DNA of 64,000 bases from Niabella aurantiaca DSM 17617 (lineage in GTDB: Bacteria > Bacteroidota > Bacteroidia > Chitinophagales > Chitinophagaceae), in NCBI RefSeq assembly GCF_000374125.1, contig NZ_KB893646.1, forward strand, positions 1 through 64,000, read 5' to 3'. The notes beneath the pieces are model-generated. The model was not told the DNA's origin. It saw only the letters and a list, made by a program, of their open reading frames with translations, and searched no databases. Numbering within the stretch: the first letter of the stretch is position 1; each line of letters begins with the position of its first letter. Of this stretch, positions 46,598 through 55,264 are shown piece by piece. Position numbers and translations under genes: made by a program.

Positions 46598-47035
46598 ATG
46601 AAAAAAACAATTTTTCTTTTACTGCTTGGTTTTGGAATGCTGACCGCCTCCTACGCGCAGGATTCCAAAAAAACGGATGATACAAAGGACGACACAAAAA
46701 CAGAAAGATCCGGTTCCAAAAAAGCAAAGGCCGATAAGAAAGAAACCACGGAGGAACGCCACGAACGCCAGAAGGAGTTCTGGAAAAAAGTAGGAAATGA
46801 CCAGCGTGATTTCTGGAAAGGGGAACATGAGCGCCATGTTAAGAACAAGGAAGAAAAGGAGGGTAAAAAAGAAACCGCATCCGAGGGATCGAAGGACAAT
46901 ACAAAAGAGGCAACAATAGAGCGGGAAGACCGGCGTCCGCCCCATCCGCCCAAACCGCCCAATCCTTTTAAAAAGAAAAAGAAAAAAGATAAGGACAACG
47001 GGGATAAAGAGGAAAGCTCCGAGTCTGGTTCTTAG
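46598..47035 (+). CDS. Secreted highly charged low-complexity protein
   Basis: A 145-residue protein with a signal peptide (residues 1-20, ending ASYAQ). The mature chain is almost wholly Lys, Glu, Asp, Ser and Thr with two FWK motifs (QKEFWKKVGNDQRDFWKGEH) and a short polyproline tract (RPPHPPKPPNPFKKKKKK). It is probably disordered. The PPHPPKPPNP tract echoes the neighbouring small gene. No family is recognised. A strong terminator follows. Confidence 0.6.
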   Translation: MKKTIFLLLLGFGMLTASYAQDSKKTDDTKDDTKTERSGSKKAKADKKETTEERHERQKEFWKKVGNDQRDFWKGEHERHVKNKEEKEGKKETASEGSKDNTKEATIEREDRRPPHPPKPPNPFKKKKKKDKDNGDKEESSESGS

Positions 47036-47058
47036 TTGTCACAAGAACAAATTCACGG

Positions 47059-47089
47059 AAGCACCGGGAATATTTCCGGTGCTTTTTTT
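47059..47089 (+). terminator. Intrinsic terminator before the sulfatase
   Basis: AAGCACCGG (47059-47067) / CCGGTGCTT (47076-47084), 8-nt loop, then a run of T to 47089. The sulfatase ATG follows 11 bp later, with TATCTTTA at 47089-47096 between. Confidence 0.85.
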
Positions 47090-47100
47090 ATCTTTAGCCG

Positions 47101-48639
47101 ATGAAACATTTTCTCCCAGCGATTGTCTTTACCATTGTCCATCTGTGCTGCGGCGCACAAACCAGCCGGCAACCCAATATCCTGTTCATCATTTCGGACG
47201 ACCATGCCTATCAAACGATCAGCGCATACGGAAGCAAACTGACCCAAACGCCGGGTATTGACCGGCTTGCCCGGGAAGGTGCATTGTTTACCAATGCCTA
47301 CGCAACCAATTCGCTCTGTGGCCCCAGCCGGGCAACCATTCTTTCCGGCAGGTACAGCCATCTGAACGGGTTCAGGGACAATATGCAATCCAACTTCAAT
47401 TTCAACCAGGATCTCTTTGTAAAGCAGCTGCAGGCGGCCGGTTACCAAACAGCCTGGGTGGGCAAAATGCATCTTGGGAACAACACCCCACAAGGATTCA
47501 ACTATTATGAAATACTCCCCGGACAGGGTGAATACTACAATCCGGATTTCATCTCATCGGGGGGCACCCGCAAACGGTATGAGGGTTATGTATCCAACGT
47601 TATTACACAGCTGTCTGAACAGTGGCTGAACGACCGGGACCCCAATAAACCTTTTTGCCTGGTTGTAGGCCATAAGGCAACCCACCGGGTATGGATGCCG
47701 GACCTGCAGGACCTGGGGGCTTTTGACCGGCGGACCTTTCCCCTACCGGCTACTTTTTATGATAACTACGACACCCGCAAAGCAGCACAGGTGCAGGATA
47801 TGACCATTGAAAAAACCCTGCGCCTGGCCCAGGATCTGAAAGTGTTCCCCTCCCGGGAAGCTGAAAATAAAATGCGCGCCATCAGCCGGATGACGCCGGA
47901 ACAGCGAAAAAAATGGGATGCCTATTACGATGGGATCAAACAGGAATTCGTGGCAAAGAAATTATCGGGGAAAGCGCTGACCGAGTGGAAGTTCCAGCGC
48001 TATATGAAAGACTACCTGTCCACCGCAAAATCACTGGACCGGAACATCAATGCGCTGCTGCAATACCTGGACAAACATGATCTGGCCAAAAATACGATTG
48101 TTATTTATATGTCGGACCAGGGTTTTTATATGGGCGAGCACGGCTGGTTCGACAAGCGGTTCATGTATGAAGAATCCTTCCGGACCCCCATGGTCATGCG
48201 CTATCCGGGCGTGATCAAACCCGGCACAAAGATCACCGATTTCATCATGAACCTGGATATGGCGCCTACACTGATACAGGCCGGTAAGGGAAATGTGCCG
48301 GAAACCATGCAGGGCCTGTCCTTTCTGCCGCTTTTGAAAAAGCAGGCCTACACACCGCGAAAGGCCATGTATTATCACTATTACGAAAACGGCGAACATT
48401 CCGTTTCCCCTCATTTCGGGATTAAAACAAAGCGGTATAAGCTGATCCGCTTCTACAAAAAAGTGGCTGCATGGGAGCTGTTCGATCTTCAAAAAGATCC
48501 GCATGAGCTAAAAAACATTTATGACGACCCCGCATCTGTTAAAATTGTGGCGGATCTTAAGAGCCAGCTGGCGGCGTTGATCGATCAATATAAGGATGCG
48601 GAGGCCAGGGTCATCTTTGATACGCCGGTAGCGGATTAA
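47101..48639 (+). CDS. Sulfatase (type I, formylglycine-dependent)
   Basis: A 512-residue secreted sulfatase. The signal sequence runs to about residue 19 (HLCCGAQ; a lipid anchor at Cys16 or Cys17 is possible but the lipobox is poor). D33-D34 in ISDDHAYQ bind calcium. The modified cysteine is C73 in LCGPSRATILSGR, a C-x-P-x-R motif. Also present are GKMHLG, a K-A-T-H motif (the usual K-A-P-H), and YMSDQGFYMGEHGWFDKRFMY split over the active site. The overall pattern resembles sulfatases that act on N-acetylglucosamine-6-sulfate (S1_11-like), a tentative subgroup call. No anaerobic maturase lies in the window. The stop overlaps the convergent nadK stop by 4 bp. Confidence 0.88.
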   Translation: MKHFLPAIVFTIVHLCCGAQTSRQPNILFIISDDHAYQTISAYGSKLTQTPGIDRLAREGALFTNAYATNSLCGPSRATILSGRYSHLNGFRDNMQSNFNFNQDLFVKQLQAAGYQTAWVGKMHLGNNTPQGFNYYEILPGQGEYYNPDFISSGGTRKRYEGYVSNVITQLSEQWLNDRDPNKPFCLVVGHKATHRVWMPDLQDLGAFDRRTFPLPATFYDNYDTRKAAQVQDMTIEKTLRLAQDLKVFPSREAENKMRAISRMTPEQRKKWDAYYDGIKQEFVAKKLSGKALTEWKFQRYMKDYLSTAKSLDRNINALLQYLDKHDLAKNTIVIYMSDQGFYMGEHGWFDKRFMYEESFRTPMVMRYPGVIKPGTKITDFIMNLDMAPTLIQAGKGNVPETMQGLSFLPLLKKQAYTPRKAMYYHYYENGEHSVSPHFGIKTKRYKLIRFYKKVAAWELFDLQKDPHELKNIYDDPASVKIVADLKSQLAALIDQYKDAEARVIFDTPVAD

Positions 48640-49514
48640 TTCCTCCTGTCGAGGCCCCAGATCAGCTTGGTCTGCAATGTTTGCAGGAAATTATTCTCGC
48701 TCAGGCGCACCAGGGATATCGTGAAGGACTCTTTCTTTACGGCAAGCGATACATTCCTGGTAACGATCTCTTTCCTCGAATCCAATGCGCAGATGATGTC
48801 TTCTGACCGGCTCTCTATATCGAATGAAATGATGCTGTTGTCGTTCACTACGAGCGAGCGCATATTGAGGTGATGCGGAGCTACGGGCGTAATGACGAAA
48901 TTACCCGAGTCCGGAAAAACGATGGGGCCGCCGCAGCTCAGGGAATATCCTGTGGAGCCGGTGGGTGTTGCCACCACCAGGCCATCGGCCCAGTACACAT
49001 TCAGAAATTCGCCGTTGATATAGGTATGGATCTTCAGCATGGAAGCGGTATCTCTTTTGTGTATGGCAAATTCATTCAGCCCAAAGGGTTTCTCTCCAAA
49101 CAGGGGCATATCTGCATCCAAATGTACCAACGTACGCTGCTCGGTCACATACGTTCTTAAGGCCAGCGATTTTATGGCCAGTCTCAGGTTATCGCGGCCA
49201 ATGCTGGAGAGGAACCCCAGTCTGCCAAAATTAATGCCCATAATGGCAATGGGCTTGTCCATGATCAGCGCTACGGTGTCCAGCAAGGTACCATCGCCGC
49301 CCAGGCTTACAATGCATTCCACATCCATAGAGAGGTCTGCTGTCTTTTCAAAAACCCGGGTCTGCGCATCCAGCCCCATGTCTGCCTGTATTTCCTCAAA
49401 AAAAGGACGGAACACGGTATAGCTGAGACCATAGGCGTCCAGTTCCTGAAAAAATGTTCTTACATCTTCCAGCTGCAACTGGTCAATACCCCGGCTGTAA
49501 ACGGCTATTGTCAT
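48636..49514 (-). CDS. nadK: NAD kinase
   Basis: A 292-residue cytoplasmic enzyme that makes NADP from NAD and ATP. It shows GGDGTLLDTV, NFGRLGFLS and TPTGSTGYSLSCGGP, the three signature segments. ATG 49514 gives the usual MTIAVYSRG start with no overlap to the gene upstream (1-bp gap); ATG 49526 would add four residues. It is the last gene of a minus-strand series with the Omp85-like and CBS genes, an arrangement I believe is conserved in the family. Confidence 0.95.
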   Translation of the reverse strand: MTIAVYSRGIDQLQLEDVRTFFQELDAYGLSYTVFRPFFEEIQADMGLDAQTRVFEKTADLSMDVECIVSLGGDGTLLDTVALIMDKPIAIMGINFGRLGFLSSIGRDNLRLAIKSLALRTYVTEQRTLVHLDADMPLFGEKPFGLNEFAIHKRDTASMLKIHTYINGEFLNVYWADGLVVATPTGSTGYSLSCGGPIVFPDSGNFVITPVAPHHLNMRSLVVNDNSIISFDIESRSEDIICALDSRKEIVTRNVSLAVKKESFTISLVRLSENNFLQTLQTKLIWGLDRRN

Positions 49515-49515
49515 T

Positions 49516-51003
49516 CTAAAAAACATCCTCCTTCTTCTGTAAATATATACCGTTTTCGCCTAAATGGTTGTAAGAGAACTCTACTTTTAAAGTAACGTTG
49601 TTAATCGTAAAAATATCAAACCCGATACCACCGCCAAACAGGAGCCTGTTAGGTAACCTGTTACCCGGCCCGGGATGCGGATTGTACACATAGCCCGCAT
49701 TACCGAATATTTTGCTGTAAATTTTGAGCGGCACGGCTTCGGGAAACTGCCGTCTTAGAAAAGGGAGGGAAAAGCTAAAATTGGTGAGCCTTGTGGCCAG
49801 GGAGGCATTCACGAAACCGCCGGCTACCCCGTCGATCACATAGTATTCGTACCCCCGCAGGAACATGTCGCCATACCCCAGCAACTGCTGGTTGTAATAA
49901 GGTTGTTTAAACGGAACTTTTATCGTACCGCTGGCGCCCAGGCTATAATAGGAAAGCCTGCCCAGCCGCCAGTAGCCTACGCTTTTTGCGGTTAGCTGCC
50001 AAAGGTTCATGGAGTTATTAAATCCCTGTTTGGATACGAAGATCTCCGCCGCATGACCCTGGGTAGGGTAAGGCGTATAGTCTACATTCTCATAACGCAT
50101 CCGGTAGTACAGTTCTCCGTATTTTATCTGCCTGCCGCTGTGATTGATCACATTGGGATTCAGACTGAATACCGTATCGCCCAGCCGGAGGGAATGAAAG
50201 CCCAGGCCAAAGTAATGTGTCGTATAGATCTTTTTCCGGTAAGAGAACTCGAGCTTACTGTCGAAAAAGTTTCTCAAAAAACCGGAGTCCTTTATAAACT
50301 GCTGTTTGTCGTTGACGGTATTATACAGCACTTCATGGTTTTTTCCCAGAGCTACCTGAACATTGATCCCCCATTTTAACTTTTTGTCGATATAAGGCCG
50401 CTGGTAACCAAAGCTCAGCTGCCTGGTATAACCCGTTATAAAATAAAAACGCAGCTTATCATTACTACCTGTTACATTGTCCCACAGCAGTTTCACACCA
50501 TAATCGACCCTCGCAGTACTGGCTCCCTTTTCAAACAGCCATTGGTTCAGGTTCCGGTCTACCGGTTTAAAATAGGGAAACGGCAGCAGGTACAATTTCT
50601 CCGTTACCCTGATTCTGATGTCTACATAAGGCGGGTCAAACAGCAATACCGATACATTTCCTTTCTGGAACAGGTTCAGGTTCAGGATCCGTGTTTTTGC
50701 CAGTTCAAAGAGTTCCGGCACATTTTTCAGCAGGATGGAATCCCCTTTTTTAAAGGGCAGTTCTCTCAGCAGGATGGTATCCTGGGTTTTCCGATTCCCC
50801 TCAAATACAATATTCCGGATGATGAATGCCTGATCCATGGAATGCGGCAGGCTGTCAATTTTCGGGTCGTTTTCTGTAACGGGGGAAGCCTTATTGATAT
50901 CTTTTGCGCCCGCAGCAGTCGTATCGACCTGCGCAAATATAGCGGAGTAACACCCTGATAAGATAAGGATAAGTGGGAGAAAACTATTTTTCAGGGACAA
51001 CAT
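49516..51003 (-). CDS. Omp85/BamA-like outer-membrane protein with POTRA
   Basis: A 495-residue protein with a signal sequence; an LSGC lipobox at residue 18 competes with a normal cut after AIFAQ, and the latter fits better for a barrel protein. Residues about 60-130 look like a POTRA domain (IIRNIVFEGNRKTQDTILL, LPFKKGDSILL). The rest has alternating aromatic/hydrophobic strands of a 16-stranded-type barrel (SFGYQRPYIDKKLKWGINV ... GGGIGFDIFTINNVTLKVE). It probably inserts or exports outer-membrane proteins or lipids. Only one or two POTRA domains makes it much shorter than BamA. GTG 51009 is an alternative start. Confidence 0.8.
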   Translation of the reverse strand: MLSLKNSFLPLILILSGCYSAIFAQVDTTAAGAKDINKASPVTENDPKIDSLPHSMDQAFIIRNIVFEGNRKTQDTILLRELPFKKGDSILLKNVPELFELAKTRILNLNLFQKGNVSVLLFDPPYVDIRIRVTEKLYLLPFPYFKPVDRNLNQWLFEKGASTARVDYGVKLLWDNVTGSNDKLRFYFITGYTRQLSFGYQRPYIDKKLKWGINVQVALGKNHEVLYNTVNDKQQFIKDSGFLRNFFDSKLEFSYRKKIYTTHYFGLGFHSLRLGDTVFSLNPNVINHSGRQIKYGELYYRMRYENVDYTPYPTQGHAAEIFVSKQGFNNSMNLWQLTAKSVGYWRLGRLSYYSLGASGTIKVPFKQPYYNQQLLGYGDMFLRGYEYYVIDGVAGGFVNASLATRLTNFSFSLPFLRRQFPEAVPLKIYSKIFGNAGYVYNPHPGPGNRLPNRLLFGGGIGFDIFTINNVTLKVEFSYNHLGENGIYLQKKEDVF

Positions 51004-51030
51004 TTTCACATCAAAAGATAATTACGGGTG

Positions 51031-51690
51031 CTATATATTCAGGTAGTTCATCAGGTTCTCGTAATTCTCCTTTAGTTCGTTTGTGTATAATTCTTCCCCA
51101 AAATAATACTTAACAAGATAATCATACCGTTGGAAACTACTCACAATATCCGAGACCTCCAGTTTATTAATACGAATCGTAACTTCAAGTACACTCCGCT
51201 CCCGTATACGCCGGGTATTCAATTGTGTGATCCGGGCATCGTTCGCCTCTACAATCTTTGTTATTTCGGAAAACGAATATTGATTCGAGTCAATTTCCAG
51301 CACTATCAGTGCCCCGGGGTCCTGGAGCTGCAGAAAATCCGCCACATATTCTGCAAGGGTGCCGGATTCGATGGCGCCCATAAAATTGTTTTCTTTATCT
51401 ACCACCGGCACCACCGATAAGTGATGGGCGCTGGCCAGGGCGAACGCTTTCAAAAAATGCTCATCTTCCTTTACCGAGTAGTTGCTTAACGGTTGTGGCA
51501 TTTCCCCGATCGAAAGTTCATCATCCACATCCAGCAATACGTTTTCATTAACCAGTCCGGCCAGCTTGCCTTCGTTGGTCACTGCAAGGTCTACTACATG
51601 GTGCTCCTGCATCAGGCTCAATACCTGATAAACCCGGTCCGACAATTTTAATTGTGGCAATGCCTCAAATGATAAATCTTTAACTAACAT
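51031..51690 (-). CDS. CBS-domain protein with C-terminal ACT-like region
   Basis: A 219-residue soluble protein. Two CBS motifs cover residues about 1-125 (VDLAVTNEGKLAGLVNENVL; LSVVPVVDKENNFMGAIESG). Residues about 130-210 (ALIVLEIDSNQYSFSEITKIVE ... ARITQLNTRRIRE) look like an ACT fold. Such proteins sense nucleotides or amino acids. It lies 28 bp upstream of the Omp85-like gene on the same strand and is probably co-transcribed with it and nadK. Confidence 0.82.
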   Translation of the reverse strand: MLVKDLSFEALPQLKLSDRVYQVLSLMQEHHVVDLAVTNEGKLAGLVNENVLLDVDDELSIGEMPQPLSNYSVKEDEHFLKAFALASAHHLSVVPVVDKENNFMGAIESGTLAEYVADFLQLQDPGALIVLEIDSNQYSFSEITKIVEANDARITQLNTRRIRERSVLEVTIRINKLEVSDIVSSFQRYDYLVKYYFGEELYTNELKENYENLMNYLNI

Positions 51691-51722
51691 GATGCTGCCT
51701 GCCTTTACAGGTTAGACCACTT

Positions 51723-52505
51723 TCAGGAGACTTTTGTTGCAACCGCCCCCAGTCTTTGTAAAAAATTAAGCAAAATTTTATTAAACTCAGCAGGGACTTC
51801 CATCATGGGCGCGTGGCCGCATTGGTCAATAAAATGAAGCTCGCTGTTGGGAAGGAGTTTTTTAAACTCTTCGGCTACAAATGGCGGGGTAATATTATCA
51901 TTCCTGCCCCATATCAAAAGCGCCGGGATGGTGATCCTGTTCAACTCCTCCCCCAGATTATTGCGGATGGCGCTTTTGGCCAGGGCAATGATCTTGATCA
52001 CTTTCAGCCGGTTATTGGTAATGTCAAACACTTCATCCACCAGTTCTTCCGTTGCCATTGCGGGGTCATAGAATGTGTATTCAGTCTTTTTCCGGATGTA
52101 TTCCCTGTCGCCCCTTTTGGGATAACTGTCGCCCATCCCATTCTCAAAAAGCCCCGAACTTCCGGTAAGGATCAACGACTTCACTACCTTGGGCTCGTTC
52201 CTCAAAAGATATACCAGGCCTACATGCCCCCCCAATGAATTTCCCAGCAGGTGTACATTATCGTATCCGCGGGTCTCTATAAATTTATGCACATATTTGG
52301 CCAGGCCGCTTACGCTGGTATTCAGGATATCCATTTCCAGCAGCGGAAGCATGGGTACTACTACCTTAACGTGATTTTTAAAAAAATTGATCAGATCACT
52401 AAAATTGCTTAAAGCTCCAAACAAACCATGCAACAGCACCAGCGTTTGTCCCTCGCCTTCCTCAATGTATCTAAACTTATCGTGCTGTTTTATTTCGTAT
52501 TCCAT
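51723..52505 (-). CDS. Alpha/beta-hydrolase
   Basis: A 260-residue cytoplasmic hydrolase. The nucleophile elbow is GNSLGG with S90; the oxyanion loop is HGLFGALSNF; D203 (IWGRNDNITPP) and H231 (QCGHAPMMEVP) complete the triad. The order and size fit the MhpC/esterase type. The substrate is unknown. It is 33 bp upstream of the CBS gene on the same strand. Confidence 0.88.
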   Translation of the reverse strand: MEYEIKQHDKFRYIEEGEGQTLVLLHGLFGALSNFSDLINFFKNHVKVVVPMLPLLEMDILNTSVSGLAKYVHKFIETRGYDNVHLLGNSLGGHVGLVYLLRNEPKVVKSLILTGSSGLFENGMGDSYPKRGDREYIRKKTEYTFYDPAMATEELVDEVFDITNNRLKVIKIIALAKSAIRNNLGEELNRITIPALLIWGRNDNITPPFVAEEFKKLLPNSELHFIDQCGHAPMMEVPAEFNKILLNFLQRLGAVATKVS

Positions 52506-52632
52506 TCCTTAGTTATAGCAATATAGCTGCTAATATATTGATTTTAATAATGAATCAAGATGTTAATTTATATAAAAGTATTGAATTCTATAAAAAAAAT
52601 ACCGGGAAAACAATAGTTAAATTATTAATTTT

Positions 52633-53148
52633 TCAACTAAAAAACTGTTCCAGTTGCTCAAACAGGTTCCGGAATGCAGGAATCAGGATGCCGATGGTAT
52701 CGATTACCCGTTTTCCAAACTGCTGTATGAAACCAAAAGTAGCAGACCCCGCAACTGTGGTATCCGGCAGCAAATGCAGTTGATTAAGATAAAACAGAAG
52801 GATCGCATAAACCGCAACATAAAGCATGGCAAACAGCAAAATACCTCCTAACCGGTTCACCCATCCGAGCATGATCTTTTCTACAGAAAACTGAAGCAAT
52901 TTCGCCAGCCACTTTACCAGCAGGACCACCCCCAGCAATACCACCACAAAAGCAACAACCGGCAGCCATTTGTCGGACAACTTTACGATCGTACCAATTT
53001 TACCGGCAACTACAGAGGATAGCTTCATTGCCGCGGCCAGGCCAATAACAAGCGCCAGGCAAGAAAAAAGCCCAACGATCAACCCTTTTCGGTACCCTTT
53101 AAAAACGGCCAGGCATAAAAGAATTACAAAAACAAGATCAATGATCAT
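52633..53148 (-). CDS. CvpA-family membrane protein
   Basis: A 171-residue integral membrane protein with four helices (about 2-20, 25-45, 62-84 and 103-122) and an amphipathic C-terminal tail. IIDLVFVILLCLAVFKGYRKGLI is the CvpA opening (shown in part: FKGYRKGLIVGLFS), and the glycine/asparagine segment WVNRLGGILLF before helix 4 is conserved. CvpA was linked to colicin V export in E. coli; in general its role is unclear (envelope homeostasis). It is 9 bp downstream of the YqeY-like gene. Confidence 0.85.
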   Translation of the reverse strand: MIIDLVFVILLCLAVFKGYRKGLIVGLFSCLALVIGLAAAMKLSSVVAGKIGTIVKLSDKWLPVVAFVVVLLGVVLLVKWLAKLLQFSVEKIMLGWVNRLGGILLFAMLYVAVYAILLFYLNQLHLLPDTTVAGSATFGFIQQFGKRVIDTIGILIPAFRNLFEQLEQFFS

Positions 53149-53157
53149 CCAGTGATC

Positions 53158-53610
53158 TTATTTAGCCAGCAGTTCTTTCACCACTGCTGCGATTGTTTTT
53201 CCATCGGCTTTACCGGCCAGCTCTTTTGATGCCTGTCCCATCACTTTTCCCATATCCGCGGGACCTGTGGCACCCGTTTGTGCGATAAACGCCGCGATAA
53301 GGGGTTTGAGCTCATCGAGACTGAGCTGTGCCGGAAGGTAGCGTTCCAGCACTTCTATTTCTTCCTTTTCCTTTTGGGCCAGGTCCGGCCGGTTTTGTTT
53401 TTCAAAGATCTCCAAAGAGTCCCGGCGCTGCTTTACCAGTTTCTGTACCAGCTTGATTTCATCATCTGCAGACAGACTTTCTTTGGCTCCTTCCGCCGTT
53501 TTAGCCAGCAATATGGCTGCTTTTACGGCTCTTAAGCTGCGCAATGCCACTTCTTCCTTCGCCAGCATGGCTTTTTTTATATCTTCATTAATGGTTTGTT
53601 CTAATGACAT
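53158..53610 (-). CDS. GatB/YqeY-domain protein
   Basis: A 150-residue cytoplasmic protein with the YqeY fold: MLAKEEVALRSLRAVKAAI, then a helical charged region, then ERYLPAQLSLDELKPLI and MGKVMGQASKELAGKADGK, which are typical of the family. Free-standing YqeY proteins resemble the tRNA-binding tail of the GatB amidotransferase; function not proven. CvpA follows 9 bp downstream. Confidence 0.9.
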   Translation of the reverse strand: MSLEQTINEDIKKAMLAKEEVALRSLRAVKAAILLAKTAEGAKESLSADDEIKLVQKLVKQRRDSLEIFEKQNRPDLAQKEKEEIEVLERYLPAQLSLDELKPLIAAFIAQTGATGPADMGKVMGQASKELAGKADGKTIAAVVKELLAK

Positions 53611-53670
53611 GTTATTGAGATTTGAGATTTCGGATTTGAGATTTCAGCTATCAGCATTCAGTGCTCAGCG

Positions 53671-54018
53671 TTACGTTGCTTTCTGTTGCTCCAATTGTTT
53701 TTCCTGGAATCTTTTATAAAACTCCTGCGCAAAATCTTTCATTTCTTTTACCTGATCGTGATACTGGGTGGCGCGGCCATACGTATCGGCCATGGTCATC
53801 AGCGACTGGTAAAAGAAATCCGCCATTTCATCAACCATCATTTCTTTGGTCCACAGATCGATCCGCAATGCAGCCTTTTCTGCTCCATCCCATAAGGACA
53901 ACATGATGGCCTTGGCCCTTTTTTCTTTTTCGGCCGTACTGGCGGTGGCGTTCCAGCTTATTTCAGACGGAATTTTATCTTCGTCCAGTTCAACATTTAT
54001 TGTGATCGTAGATTTCAT
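53671..54018 (-). CDS. gldC: Gliding motility protein GldC
   Basis: A 115-residue cytoplasmic protein. The start STITINVELDEDKIPSEISW and the AKAIMLSLWDGAEKAALRIDLW segment are typical of GldC, one of the Bacteroidota gliding proteins associated with GldB and assisting gliding and type IX secretion indirectly. GldC is also found in non-gliding members. A TACATTTG box (54041-54048, minus strand) is 23 bp upstream. The 60-bp gap to the YqeY gene holds short GAGATTT direct repeats. Confidence 0.88.
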   Translation of the reverse strand: MKSTITINVELDEDKIPSEISWNATASTAEKEKRAKAIMLSLWDGAEKAALRIDLWTKEMMVDEMADFFYQSLMTMADTYGRATQYHDQVKEMKDFAQEFYKRFQEKQLEQQKAT

Positions 54019-54059
54019 GTTTGTGATCTGTTAGAAACCGCAAATGTAAGCATTCGGCT

Positions 54060-55130
54060 TCAGGCCTGCAACAGGCGTTTTTTCAGAAGCTCCAATCCGG
54101 CCCCGGGCACCAGCTTTACGGGGTTTCCGGAGCGCTGCTGCAAAAATTGCCGGCGCAGCGCTTCATTTTTATACAGCTCCATCAGCTGACTGCCAAGCGA
54201 GGCTTCATCTGCTGCGTCAAATAAAAAAACACCGGTACCGAGCCGTTCTCTTTGCGATACAGGAGCAATAACAGGAACATCGCTGACGAGCGCTTCGCAG
54301 GCCACTGCAGGAAACCCTTCATCTTGCTGGAAGGTAACGGCGGCATAGGCCGCACCAAGCGCTGCTGTATAACCCGCCGCCCCGGAGCTTTCAAAAAGGA
54401 CCACATCCTCCCGGTATTTGTAGGTGTCCAGGGCGTTAAAGACCGCACCGAAAGCAGATCCGGGATGATGCCCTCTTTGAGTGATGACCAGCTTCCAACC
54501 GGATTGCTGCATCTTTTTAAACCGGGAAAAAGCTTTGAGGAGCGTTCGCAACTGTTCCCCGCTCCAATGCACATCGGCGCAGATAAAGAATTCCCGGCCT
54601 TCCGTTACCCGGTCTTTAAATGCAAACTGCCCGGCAGCTTCCAGCGGCTTTATCCCCGGCGTCAGCAGCCCTTCTACCACGATGATCCTGTCCGGAGCCA
54701 GGCCGCTTCTTTTTACCATCGCATCCCTAAGAGCGCCGGAACTGACCACGATGCCTGCTAATTTTTGCAGGGCTGGAAAATCTGTTTGTGCATGTATCGC
54801 TGTGTCCTTCATCAGCAGGAACTGCGGAACCCGCGTCCGGAGCACATCCTTTGCATCCAGCAACAGCAGGGCCCGGGTCCTGCTTTTCTTTAGCAGCCGG
54901 GGAAGGATCCGCTTTTTAACCAGCAGCCGGCGCCAGAAACCGGCTTTTTTTTCCGAAAGGGCAACTACCCGGATACCAGGATACACTTCCGGGAACCCTG
55001 CTGTCTTTTCCGGAGAAAAGACCAGGAGCTGCTGGGGCAAATACTGCTGCAAAGCGTTAATTATCAAAATATTGTTCGGATCAAAAAAATGATCATTTTT
55101 TAAATTCCGGCTATAAACTGCTACTGGCAC
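54060..55130 (-). CDS. Glycosyltransferase, GT4-like
   Basis: A 356-residue protein with the two-lobe GT-B pattern. C-terminal features are GREFFICADVHWSGEQLRTLLKAF (in part), GWKLVITQRG, and the E-x-F-P/V motif FQQDEGFPAVACEALVSDVPV, which binds the donor nucleotide-sugar in GT4 enzymes. No ATG is near the start: the frame runs back to TTG 55202, but a TATCTTTG promoter box for the divergent gene lies inside that stretch, so GTG 55130 (MPVAVYSRNLKND) is preferred. The acceptor and sugar are unknown. Confidence 0.72.
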   Translation of the reverse strand: MPVAVYSRNLKNDHFFDPNNILIINALQQYLPQQLLVFSPEKTAGFPEVYPGIRVVALSEKKAGFWRRLLVKKRILPRLLKKSRTRALLLLDAKDVLRTRVPQFLLMKDTAIHAQTDFPALQKLAGIVVSSGALRDAMVKRSGLAPDRIIVVEGLLTPGIKPLEAAGQFAFKDRVTEGREFFICADVHWSGEQLRTLLKAFSRFKKMQQSGWKLVITQRGHHPGSAFGAVFNALDTYKYREDVVLFESSGAAGYTAALGAAYAAVTFQQDEGFPAVACEALVSDVPVIAPVSQRERLGTGVFLFDAADEASLGSQLMELYKNEALRRQFLQQRSGNPVKLVPGAGLELLKKRLLQA

Positions 55131-55181
55131 GACGGTATCCTGGATTAGATGAAATTTCTGTTCAAATAAACTGAATTTGTT

Positions 55182-55189
55182 TATCTTTG
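55182..55189 (+). promoter_or_regulatory. TAnnTTTG -7 box of the DUF4290 gene
   Basis: TATCTTTG, exact consensus, 75 bp before the ATG at 55265. The -33 region is not clear (only TTCTGTT is near the right distance). Confidence 0.45.
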
Positions 55190-55264
55190 TATTCAGCTGC
55201 AAAGGTATAATACGTATCCGGAATATTTGAACTTACATACATTTGAGCGATCCCAAACATTTTT

